The translations under genes and the position numbers were made by a program. The notes under the pieces were generated by a model. It did no database searches. It was not told the DNA's origin and saw only the letters and a list, made by a program, of their open reading frames with translations. A stretch of 64,000 bases of DNA from NCBI RefSeq assembly GCF_010667575.1, contig NZ_JAABNT010000005.1, forward strand, positions 186,001-250,000. The letters are read 5' to 3'. This document shows positions 54,898 to 62,972 of this stretch, piece after piece. This DNA comes from Sulfitobacter sediminilitoris. Its GTDB lineage: Bacteria; Pseudomonadota; Alphaproteobacteria; Rhodobacterales; Rhodobacteraceae. How positions within the stretch are numbered: the stretch's first letter is position 1; each line of letters starts with the position of its first letter.

Positions 54898-56589
54898 TCA
54901 GGATGGGATGGCGATGCCCAGATCCTGGCACATCATGTCGCGCATCCTGAATTTCTGCGGCTTACCTGTGGCGGTGAGCGGCATGTCGTCGGCAAAGCGG
55001 ATATGGCGCGGCACCTTGAAGCGGGCAATCCTTTCGCGGCACCAGTCCTGCAGCGCCTCAGCGGTCAGCGCGGCACCGGGCCGCAGGATGATCCATGCCG
55101 CGACCTCTTCGCCAAGCCGCGCATCGGGCAGGCCGAATACCTGCGCTTGCGCTATGTCCGGGTGGGTCACCAGCAGTTCTTCGATCTCGGCGGGATAGAC
55201 GTTCTCGCCGCCCCGGATCAGCATATCGCCCGCACGACCCGTGATCTGGCAGTAGCCTTCGGCGTCGATTGTGGCGAGATCGCCAGTATGCATCCAGCCG
55301 TCGCGGATGGCCTCGGCGGTAAATTCGGGGTCGTTCCAGTAGCCTTTCATGACCAGATATCCCTTGGTCAGAAGCTGTCCTTGCTGGCCGACGGGAAGGG
55401 TGCGTCCCTCGGTGTCGATGACCTTGCATTCCACATGAGGCTGCACGCGCCCGACCGTCGAGACGCGACGCGCGGGCGGATCGTCCGGGGCGGTCTGAAA
55501 CGAAATCGGGCTGGTTTCGGTCATGCCGTAGCCGATAGTGATGTCGCGGCAATGCATGCCCTCCATCACCCGTTTCATCAGCGGGGCAGGGCAGATGGAC
55601 CCCGCCATGATCCCTGTGCGCAGGCTGCGCAGATCGAAACGGTCAAAGTCGGGATGATCCAGCATCGCGGCGAACATTGTGGGCACACCATGCAGCGCGG
55701 TGCAGCCTTCGGCCTCGACTGCCTTGAGCGTGGCAAGGGGGTCGAACCCCTCACCCGGAAAGACCATTTTCACCCCGTAGGAAACCGCCGCGAGGTTCCC
55801 CAGCACCATGCCAAAGCAGTGATAAAGCGGGACCGGAATGCACAAGGCGTCATCAGGCGTCAGCCGCATCGCCCGCGCAGAGGAGATCGCGTTGTTGATG
55901 ATGCTGCGGTGGCTCAGCGTCGCGCCCTTTGGCCTGCCTGTCGTGCCCGACGTGAACTGGATGTTGATCGCGTCGTCGGGTGACAGGCCCGCAGTGATCC
56001 CGTCGAGGCGCGCCTTGGGTGCCGCACCGCCACGTGACATCACCTCATCAAAAGACATGGCCCCGGGCATGGGATCGCCGCCAAGTTGGATCACGCGGCG
56101 CAGCTTTGGCAGCTTTTCACTTTGCAGATGGCCGGGGCGGGCGGTGGCCAGCTCCGGCGCAAGCTCTTGCAGCTTTGCCAAATAGTCGGAGTCGCGAAAC
56201 CGGGGGGCAGTGATCAGGGTGCTGACACCGGCATGGTGCAGCGCATAGTGCAACTCGGCGCTTTGATAGGAGGGGTTGATGTTGACCAGAATGGCACCGA
56301 TCCGCGCGGTGGCAAATTGCGCCAGCACCCATTCGGGCCGGTTGGGCGACCAGATGCCCACGCGGTCGCCCTTGTAGACCCCAATGGACAGCAATCCCGC
56401 CGCCAGCCTGTCCACCCGCCGCATCAGGTCATGGTAGCTCCAACGTTCGCCCGTTTGGGAAAACACAGCCGCCACGCGATCGCCGTAGCGACGGCGCACC
56501 TCGGCCATGAAACCGGGTATCGTGGCGTTGATCAAAGGACGGGCGGTGCTTCCCTTGACATGTGATAGGCCGTTGATCGGACGTGTCAT
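54898..56589 (-). CDS. AMP-binding acyl-CoA synthetase
   Basis: 563 residues of the adenylate-forming family. The phosphate-binding loop [16 protein letters not shown] (near residue 215), the GYGMTETSP motif, the [10 protein letters not shown] region, the hinge [26 protein letters not shown] and the C-terminal Lys in [12 protein letters not shown] are all present. It forms an acyl-AMP and then the CoA thioester of a carboxylic acid, presumably a product of the hydrolases in this locus. Medium- or long-chain fatty acid ligases look similar, so the acid is not determined. A hairpin (56591-56607) encloses its ribosome binding site just before the ATG. Confidence 0.9.
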   Translation of the reverse strand: MTRPINGLSHVKGSTARPLINATIPGFMAEVRRRYGDRVAAVFSQTGERWSYHDLMRRVDRLAAGLLSIGVYKGDRVGIWSPNRPEWVLAQFATARIGAILVNINPSYQSAELHYALHHAGVSTLITAPRFRDSDYLAKLQELAPELATARPGHLQSEKLPKLRRVIQLGGDPMPGAMSFDEVMSRGGAAPKARLDGITAGLSPDDAINIQFTSGTTGRPKGATLSHRSIINNAISSARAMRLTPDDALCIPVPLYHCFGMVLGNLAAVSYGVKMVFPGEGFDPLATLKAVEAEGCTALHGVPTMFAAMLDHPDFDRFDLRSLRTGIMAGSICPAPLMKRVMEGMHCRDITIGYGMTETSPISFQTAPDDPPARRVSTVGRVQPHVECKVIDTEGRTLPVGQQGQLLTKGYLVMKGYWNDPEFTAEAIRDGWMHTGDLATIDAEGYCQITGRAGDMLIRGGENVYPAEIEELLVTHPDIAQAQVFGLPDARLGEEVAAWIILRPGAALTAEALQDWCRERIARFKVPRHIRFADDMPLTATGKPQKFRMRDMMCQDLGIAIPS

Positions 56590-56590
56590 G

Positions 56591-56607
56591 CGGAAAGCCC
56601 CTTTCCG
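56591..56607 (-). promoter_or_regulatory. Ribosome-binding-site hairpin before the acyl-CoA synthetase gene
   Basis: CGGAAAG and CTTTCCG form a perfect 7-bp stem with a three-base loop, ending one base before the ATG (56587-56589). On the minus strand the purine-rich GGAAAGGGG lies in the 5' arm and loop, about eight bases from the start. Pairing would hide this site and could limit translation of the ligase relative to the transporter genes. Confidence 0.45.
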
Positions 56608-56610
56608 GGT

Positions 56611-58998
56611 CTACATATTGCGCCAGTCGCCCGCTTGCTCGAACGCGGAGGCCGCACGGTAAATCGTGCTTTCATCATAGCGCCGGCCAATGATCTGAAG
56701 GCCCACCGGCAGTCCGTCGGACATGCCGCAGGGCACGGACATCGCCGGGTGACCCGTGACATCGAAGGGGGCGGTATTGGTGATCATTTCGAATGCCCGC
56801 TGGCACCACAGTTCGAGCGAGGAATCCGAAGGCGGAATGGGCGGTGCTTTCATCGCGGTCGTGGGGGTCAGCAACAAATCGTAAGACGCGAAGACCTTGT
56901 TGAACTCATCACGCAGCTGCCGCGACAGGTTCTGCGCCTTGGCGTAGTAGCGGCCGCGCGTGTGTTTCAGGTGATACTGGCCGATCAGCATGGAAATCTT
57001 GAGCGTATCGCTCAACTCATCCGCCCGCGTGCGCCAGTTCGAGTGATGCTCCAGCAGGGAAGTGGTATAGAGCCCCTCCCAGCCGGTACCCATGCCATTG
57101 CCAAGCATCATCTGCTGGGTCAGGCCTTCCAGCGCGATGGGTGTCCAGATCGCGACGCCGTGCAGATGCCAGGGCACCGAAATCTCGTCCACCGTCGCGC
57201 CCAGACCGCGAAGGGTCTCTGCCGCCGCACGGACCTTGTCGTTCACGTCTGCTTCGGCACCGGGTTGTTCATACCCCTCTTTGATTACACCGATCCGCAG
57301 GCCCGATACCCCCCGTCCGACGGCGGCGGTGTAGCGATCTGTCTTCACGTCGTACTGGCGCGGATCAAGGCCATCGGCACCCGCGATCACCTCAAGCATC
57401 AGCGCGTTGTCCATGACGTTCTGTGTCATCGGGCCGGTGTGGTCGATCGTGTTCTCAATGGGCATGATCCCGGAATAGGGCACAAGGCCGTGGGTCGGCT
57501 TCATCCCGTAGCAGCCGCAGAACGACGCGGGCATGCGGATCGAGCCACCCTGATCGCCGCCTATGGCCATGTCGACCTCGCCTGCGCCCACAAGTGCGCC
57601 GGAGCCGGAAGAGGAGCCTCCTGCGGAATGACCATGCTTGTGCGGGTTGTGCACCGGTCCCGTGGCATTGGTATGCGATCCCCCTGAAAGACAGAAATAT
57701 TCGCAATGCGCCTTGCCCGCGATTGTGGCACCCGCGTCCAGCAGCCGTGTGGCGACGGTAGCATCCAGATCGGGTGTATAGCCCTTGAGGGTCGAGGCGC
57801 CGTTCATCATCGGCACGCCCGCCAGACAAACGTTGTCCTTCAACGCCACGGTCCGCCCCTGCAGCGGCCCGCGCGGCGCGCCCCTGATCTCTGTCTTTAC
57901 GTACCAGGCGTTCATCGGGTTCTCTTCGGGCGTCGGGCGGTAGCCCGAGGTGCGCGGGTAGAGAACAGGTGGCAGGTAATCGGGCAGGGCATCGACGACA
58001 TCGTAGGCATCGAGTGTGCCCTGCATGACATCAAGAAACTCCTGCACGCGGGCGTCTGACATGCTCATGCCAAGTTCGGCGACCACGTCTTTCATCTGGC
58101 TCAGAGTGGGGCGTTGGACAGTCATGTAGGACATCCTTTCCGTGAGGGAGGCAGCAGGCGCAGCGGCGTGCGTTGGCGTTTCTGTTGGCGCTTGAGCGGC
58201 GGCGCTTTGGCTTGCGGATTCAGACTTGCTTTGGCCGGGGACGCCAGCGCTGATCGGAGCGGACAAAGGTTGCGCCATTCCACCTGATCCACCAAAGCCT
58301 GTGAACTCTTCGATGAGGGCGGGGTTCGAGGCTTCGGACCCTGAAATCTCACCGGTGATTGCGCCTTTCTGGATCAGCAGAACACGATCAGAGAGGGCCG
58401 TGATGAAATCCAGACTCTGTTCCACCAGAACGATCGTGATGCCGGTGCGCTGGTTCAGTGTCTGCAGAAGTTCGATGATTTCGTCGATGATAGACGGTTG
58501 AATGCCTTCGGTAGGTTCATCCAGCAGGATCAGGTCCGGGTCTGAGATCAGGCAGCGGGCCAGGGCAAGCAACTGTTGCTCCCCGCCCGACAATGCGCCG
58601 CCGTCCCGCTCAAGCAGCCGCTCAAGACGTGGGAAATTGTTCAGAACGCTTTCAACGGCATCCATTTCGTCCAGTTCGTGGGCGGCCACACCCATACGCA
58701 GGTTGTCCAGCACGCTCAGGTTCGGAAAGATGCCACGCCCCTGCGGGACGTATCCGACACCGAAACGGGCGCGGGCAGACGATCGGAGGCCGGTCAGGTC
58801 CTCGCCGTCGAAAACGATCTGGCCCGAAGTCGCAGGCACAATGCCCATCAGGCTTTTCAGCAAGGTGGTCTTGCCCATGCCGTTGTGGCCCAGCACGCCC
58901 AAAATCTCGCCTTGGGCCACCTCGAAGTTGATGCCATGGAGCACAGGCACCTTGCCATAGCCTGCCGTCAGTCCCTGAACTTTCAAGAACCCGCTCAT
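56611..58998 (-). CDS. ABC importer ATPase (LivF/UrtE-type) fused to an amidase
   Basis: 795 residues in one uninterrupted frame. Residues 1-~235 are a LivF/UrtE-type ATPase: Walker A GHNGMGKTT (37-45), signature LSGGEQQ (136-142), Walker B LILLDEP (156-162), and the switch His replaced by Gln in VEQSLDF as in UrtE/LivF. Residues ~236-291 are a low-complexity linker rich in Gly, Ser, Ala, Gln, Thr and Pro. Residues 292-795 are a complete amidase; its triad is K387, S462, S486 (VALKDN, GGSSSGSG, GDQGGSIRMP). Counted from M292 these are K96, S171 and S195, the same numbers as in the Rhodococcus amidase. An SD-like site precedes M292. It overlaps the upstream ATPase gene by four bases. The fusion would place an amidase on the inner face of an amide importer. 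Confidence 0.93.
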   Translation of the reverse strand: MSGFLKVQGLTAGYGKVPVLHGINFEVAQGEILGVLGHNGMGKTTLLKSLMGIVPATSGQIVFDGEDLTGLRSSARARFGVGYVPQGRGIFPNLSVLDNLRMGVAAHELDEMDAVESVLNNFPRLERLLERDGGALSGGEQQLLALARCLISDPDLILLDEPTEGIQPSIIDEIIELLQTLNQRTGITIVLVEQSLDFITALSDRVLLIQKGAITGEISGSEASNPALIEEFTGFGGSGGMAQPLSAPISAGVPGQSKSESASQSAAAQAPTETPTHAAAPAASLTERMSYMTVQRPTLSQMKDVVAELGMSMSDARVQEFLDVMQGTLDAYDVVDALPDYLPPVLYPRTSGYRPTPEENPMNAWYVKTEIRGAPRGPLQGRTVALKDNVCLAGVPMMNGASTLKGYTPDLDATVATRLLDAGATIAGKAHCEYFCLSGGSHTNATGPVHNPHKHGHSAGGSSSGSGALVGAGEVDMAIGGDQGGSIRMPASFCGCYGMKPTHGLVPYSGIMPIENTIDHTGPMTQNVMDNALMLEVIAGADGLDPRQYDVKTDRYTAAVGRGVSGLRIGVIKEGYEQPGAEADVNDKVRAAAETLRGLGATVDEISVPWHLHGVAIWTPIALEGLTQQMMLGNGMGTGWEGLYTTSLLEHHSNWRTRADELSDTLKISMLIGQYHLKHTRGRYYAKAQNLSRQLRDEFNKVFASYDLLLTPTTAMKAPPIPPSDSSLELWCQRAFEMITNTAPFDVTGHPAMSVPCGMSDGLPVGLQIIGRRYDESTIYRAASAFEQAGDWRNM

Positions 58999-59729
58999 GC
59001 CCGGTGCCCCAGATAGACTTCGCGGGCTCGCTTGTCGTTCGAGATCGCCTCCATGGTGTCTTCCATCAGAATTTGACCTTCGTGAAACACGGTGACCTGT
59101 TGCGAAATCATGCGGATGAATTGCATGTCATGTTCGACCACGATCAGCGCGGCCTCGGTGTTGATCTCCTTGATCAATTCAGCGGTGCGTGCGGTTTCCT
59201 CGTGGGTCATGCCAGCGGCGGGTTCGTCCAGCAGGACCAGCCAGGGTTCGGCAGCGACGACCATGCCCAGTTCGACCCATTGGCGCTGTCCGTGGGCCAG
59301 ACGGCCGACTACCTCGCGGCGGATATCGCCCAGCTTCAGCCGCTCAATCGTTTCCGCCGTCAGGGTGCGCGCGCGCTTGGCCTTGTGCCAGCGACGCGCG
59401 GACAACCAGATGTTTTCGTCCACCGTCAGCCCGTCGAACACGTTGGGTACCTGTGTCTTGATCCCGACGCCCAGACCCGCGATCTCGTGCGTCTCGGCGC
59501 GGGTGGTATCGTCACCGCGAATGATCACCTCGCCAAACGTTGGGCTAAGCTGACCTGTGAGGCACTTGAAGAAGGTCGATTTGCCAGCCCCGTTAGGGCC
59601 GATCAGGCAACGGAGTTCCTTGTCAAAAAGCGTGAAATCGACCTGATCCACCGCACGCACACCGCCGAAATGCATCGACAGATTGCGCGTCTCAACGATT
59701 ACTTCGCGTCTGTCGCGGGCGGAACTCAT
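58995..59729 (-). CDS. ABC transporter ATP-binding protein (UrtD/LivG-like)
   Basis: 244 residues. Walker A is GPNGAGKST, the signature is LAHGQRQWVELG (the HGQ form used by UrtD), and Walker B is LVLLDEPAAGM. The segment GLGVGIKTQVPNVFDGLTVDENIWLSA is typical of UrtD of urea/amide importers. It pairs with the ATPase half of the fusion gene, whose start overlaps its stop by four bases. It also overlaps the permease gene by four bases, so it belongs to the same importer. Confidence 0.93.
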   Translation of the reverse strand: MSSARDRREVIVETRNLSMHFGGVRAVDQVDFTLFDKELRCLIGPNGAGKSTFFKCLTGQLSPTFGEVIIRGDDTTRAETHEIAGLGVGIKTQVPNVFDGLTVDENIWLSARRWHKAKRARTLTAETIERLKLGDIRREVVGRLAHGQRQWVELGMVVAAEPWLVLLDEPAAGMTHEETARTAELIKEINTEAALIVVEHDMQFIRMISQQVTVFHEGQILMEDTMEAISNDKRAREVYLGHRA

Positions 59730-60766
59730 GCCTTGTTCACCTGACTGCGACGGCGGCGTCGGTTCGCCCTGCGGGGCTTGCGGCGTTTCGTGAACCAGTC
59801 CGTCAGGGTGGGGGCGACGCCCTTGGGCACCAGCAGGACGAAGAAGATCAGGATGACGCCGAGGACAAGGTTGTTGTTAAGGACGGACTGCCCGCCAAGC
59901 GCGGAGGTCAGGTAGAACAGCCCGAAAGTGGCGGCAATCGGTCCGATCAGCGTGCCGCGCCCACCGACGATAACCCAGATGATGGTCAGGGCCGCGTTAT
60001 AGAGGTTGAACACATCCGGCGTGATCCGCCCCACGCCGTTGCAGAACAGCACGCCGCCAATCGCGGCGATCCCGGCGGAAACGGTAAAGATGCCCAGCTT
60101 GTAGAGACGCGAGTCGTAGCCCAGCAGTTCCGCCCGCAACTCGTTCTCGCGGATGCCGACGCAGACGCGCCCGAAATGGGTTGTCACCAACCAGCCGCAG
60201 AAGACGTAGCAGAGGATCAGCGCTGCCATCGCGACATAGAAGACGTGTTCGGGAAACAGGAAGGATGAGGTATCCCACGGCAGGTTTAACGGTGGCGAGG
60301 TTATCCCGTTGAAACCGCCCATCAGGGCATTGCCTATCTTGTACTCAGGCCCCGACGTGCGCCGGATGAGGGAAAAGAAGATCAGCGTGACGGTCAGGGT
60401 TATGACGCCCAAATAGACATCTGACACCCTGCCGAAAAAGACAAAGTACCCCAGCAGCGCCGCAAAGGCCGAGGCGACCATGATCGCCACCAATATGGCC
60501 CAGGTCGAACCGCCGAAATTGATCGCGGCAATCGTGTAGGCATAGGCGCCCAGGCCAAAGAACGCGACCTGCCCGAAGCACAGGATGCCGCCATACCCCC
60601 AGACCAACGCGAGGCTCAGCGCCAGCACCGCAAGTGCGATGGCGGTGGTCAGGTTTATGATGGTGAAAAGCTGCAGCACGTAGGGTGCCACGAACATGAA
60701 CACCACCCCGATGAAGGCGAAGACAAGAACAGGACGCATCTGGCGCAGTGTGTTGTTGCCATTCAT
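59726..60766 (-). CDS. ABC transporter permease (UrtC/LivM-like)
   Basis: 346 residues with about ten membrane helices. LVWGYGGILCFGQVAFFGLGAYAYTIA and the EAA-like loop RENELRAELLGYDSRLYKLGIFTVSAGIAAIGGVLF are the hallmarks of LivM/UrtC permeases. It forms the membrane channel with the LivH/UrtB-like subunit. The C-terminus is an unusual run of Arg/Lys (FTKRRKPRRANRRRRRSQ) in the cytoplasm. It overlaps both neighbours by four bases. Confidence 0.93.
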   Translation of the reverse strand: MNGNNTLRQMRPVLVFAFIGVVFMFVAPYVLQLFTIINLTTAIALAVLALSLALVWGYGGILCFGQVAFFGLGAYAYTIAAINFGGSTWAILVAIMVASAFAALLGYFVFFGRVSDVYLGVITLTVTLIFFSLIRRTSGPEYKIGNALMGGFNGITSPPLNLPWDTSSFLFPEHVFYVAMAALILCYVFCGWLVTTHFGRVCVGIRENELRAELLGYDSRLYKLGIFTVSAGIAAIGGVLFCNGVGRITPDVFNLYNAALTIIWVIVGGRGTLIGPIAATFGLFYLTSALGGQSVLNNNLVLGVILIFFVLLVPKGVAPTLTDWFTKRRKPRRANRRRRRSQVNKA

Positions 60767-61632
60767 AGGGATTTCCGGAAGAACCGCCCCGTGATGCCGC
60801 GCGGCATGAGGCGCAGCAGGATGATGGCCGCGACCAGCAGCGCGACTTCACCGATGGTGGGACCGGTGATAAAGGCAAATATTCCGTTGATCCCGCCCAG
60901 CAGGATCGATCCTGCTGCTGTACCCGCGAGGATCGACGCACCGCCCGAGATCACGGTGATGAAAGCCTTGGCGATATAGGTCGCGCCAATGGTCGGCAGC
61001 ACGCCCGTAACCGGGGCCAGCAAGCCGCCCGCCAGCCCAGTGACCGCAGCGCCAAGCCCGAATGTGACCATATAGACCTGCGTCGTTGAAACCCCCAGCG
61101 CTGAGGACATTTCAGGGTTTTGCATGGTGCCGCGTGCGACCAACCCAAGCTTGGTCATTTTCAGCGTCGCGAAGACCGCGATGAACAGAACTATCGTCAC
61201 ACCGATCAGGAACAGCTCATAGCCGGATGCGGAGTAATCCCCGAGCCGGATGATCCCCAGCGGCGGAGAAATCGTGGTGGCGGTGGACGCGCCGAAAATC
61301 GAGGTGACAAGGCCGATCAGCAACAGCGACAATCCCCAGGTTGCCAGAAGCGTGTCCACCATTCGTCCGTAAAGCCAGCGGATCAGAAGCCGCTCAACGA
61401 TCACGCCGATGATACCGACCACCAATGGGGCAAGGATCAGCATCGCGATCCAGATGTTCACGCCGGCGTTGGTGGCCACCACCACGGTGTAGCCGCCCAG
61501 CATCAGGAATTCACCATGGGCCAGGTTGATGACCCGCATCATGCCGAAGATGATCGCCAGCCCAAGGCTGATCAACGCGAGGTTGGCAATACCGTAAACA
61601 AGCTGAAAAAGAACTGCGACGACCAGATCCAA
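60763..61632 (-). CDS. ABC transporter permease (UrtB/LivH-like)
   Basis: 289 residues, about eight membrane helices. ALISLGLAIIFGMMRVINLAHGEFLMLGGY at the N-terminus and the cytoplasmic loop GLVARGTMQNPEMSSALGVSTTQVYMVTFGLGAAVTGLAGGL are typical of LivH/UrtB-type permeases. The start is TTG (61630-61632) with GGGAG six bases upstream; no ATG gives a better start. It partners the UrtC-like permease for uptake of a small amide, urea or amino acid-like substrate. Confidence 0.92.
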   Translation of the reverse strand: MDLVVAVLFQLVYGIANLALISLGLAIIFGMMRVINLAHGEFLMLGGYTVVVATNAGVNIWIAMLILAPLVVGIIGVIVERLLIRWLYGRMVDTLLATWGLSLLLIGLVTSIFGASTATTISPPLGIIRLGDYSASGYELFLIGVTIVLFIAVFATLKMTKLGLVARGTMQNPEMSSALGVSTTQVYMVTFGLGAAVTGLAGGLLAPVTGVLPTIGATYIAKAFITVISGGASILAGTAAGSILLGGINGIFAFITGPTIGEVALLVAAIILLRLMPRGITGRFFRKSL

Positions 61633-61686
61633 GGTGATCTCCCGATGAGGGTGAAAGCAGGCCCGGCTGTCGCCGGGCCAGTGGGT

Positions 61687-62931
61687 TTACTCGATACCGG
61701 CCGCAGCGAGGCCGTTCTCGAACAGGAAGGTCGACTGGTTCGGATTGGCAACCAGATCGCAGACCAGCTGCGTGTCGGCAGGAGGCTGGTTTTCAAACGA
61801 TTCAACGATGTTCCAGGTCTGATCCTGAAGCTCGCCAATGTAGACGTTCATCGAACAATGGTTCGTTTGGGCGTCGATGGTCACAGGACCGGACGGCCCG
61901 TTGTATGTCAGTCCCGACCGCAGCGCCTCGATCACCGGATCGCGGTCCGCCGTGCCCGCGGCCTTTACCGCCTCGGCCCACAGCATCGCGCCCTCGTAGG
62001 ACCGGATCGCCAGTTCATTCATCACCGGACGGTCCGCGCCCAGCTTGGCAGTGAGCCGTTCAAGGAACGCGGTGTTGACCGGGTTGTCGGCGCCTTCGAA
62101 ATATCCGTAGGAGGCAATGATACCATTGCCCTCTTCGGCTGAGATCAGCTTTTGCTCATTGCCGACGCCGAAGGTGGTGGACGCAATCGGGATTTCCTTG
62201 AGCATGCCCGCCGCCGCGTACTGGCGGTAGAAGGACACATGTGCGCCGCCGACAAGCGCCGAGATCACCATATCGGGCTTGGCGGTCTGGATCTTGTTGA
62301 TGGTCGGGCCGAAGTTGGTGACATCCAGCGGGAAGAATTCGACGTCCAGCGTCTCGCCGCCGTTCTCGGCCACGAACTTTTGCATCCACTGCGCGGTAAT
62401 CTGGCCGTAGTTGTAATCAGCGGCGACGATATAGACCTTCTTGCCCCATTTGTTCATGGCGTAGGGCACGACCTTGGCCACGGTCTGCGCAGGCGTGGAG
62501 CCGGTGCAGAAATTGTTATAGTCGCACACGCCGCCCTCGTACTGGGTATTATAGAAATACAGGGTCTTGAACCGCGCCAGCGTGGGCCGGATTGCTTCGC
62601 GCGAGGCCGAGGTGATCCCGGCATGGACCGTATGCGCCTTGTCGCCCGCTGCCGCCTGTGTCGCGTACTGCGTGTAGAACTGAATGGTGGACTGCGCGTC
62701 ATACATCGTCAGCTCGACCTCGCGGCCCAGAAGACCGCCGGCGGCATTAATGTCCTCGATGGCCATCTTGGTGGTTTCCGCCATCGGCGCGCCGTAAATG
62801 TCGAGGCCCCCTGAAAGGTCGAGGATCGAGGCAAATTTGATATTGTCCGTTTGCGCACGGCCAATGGTCGCCGGTGCCGTCAGAGCGATGGCGGTGGTGC
62901 CCATCACGAAGTTTCTGCGGGAAAGTGTCAT
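61687..62931 (-). CDS. ABC transporter substrate-binding protein (UrtA/FmdD-like), Tat signal
   Basis: 414 residues. The N-terminus LSRRNFVMGTTAIALTAPATIGRAQ has a twin-arginine motif (S-R-R-N-F) and a cleavage-type GRA, so it is probably exported folded by the Tat system. The mature protein is a type I periplasmic-binding fold of the urea/short-chain-amide branch: FYNTQYEGGVCDYNNFCTGSTPAQTVAKVVPYAMNKWGKKVYIVAADYNYG and YRQYAAAGMLKEIPIASTTFGVGNE are hallmarks shared with UrtA and the formamide/acetamide-binding FmdD. AGGAG lies at 62941-62945. It is the first gene of the importer operon. The ligand could be an amide, urea or ureide. Confidence 0.92.
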   Translation of the reverse strand: MTLSRRNFVMGTTAIALTAPATIGRAQTDNIKFASILDLSGGLDIYGAPMAETTKMAIEDINAAGGLLGREVELTMYDAQSTIQFYTQYATQAAAGDKAHTVHAGITSASREAIRPTLARFKTLYFYNTQYEGGVCDYNNFCTGSTPAQTVAKVVPYAMNKWGKKVYIVAADYNYGQITAQWMQKFVAENGGETLDVEFFPLDVTNFGPTINKIQTAKPDMVISALVGGAHVSFYRQYAAAGMLKEIPIASTTFGVGNEQKLISAEEGNGIIASYGYFEGADNPVNTAFLERLTAKLGADRPVMNELAIRSYEGAMLWAEAVKAAGTADRDPVIEALRSGLTYNGPSGPVTIDAQTNHCSMNVYIGELQDQTWNIVESFENQPPADTQLVCDLVANPNQSTFLFENGLAAAGIE

Positions 62932-62972
62932 TGTCTTTTTCTCCTGTCGGTGAGTGACGACGCTTCTGGGCG

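Noticed and set aside
54682..55983. 433-residue open frame opposite the ABM and acyl-CoA synthetase genes
   Set aside because: Crosses two real genes on the other strand and carries no domain signature.
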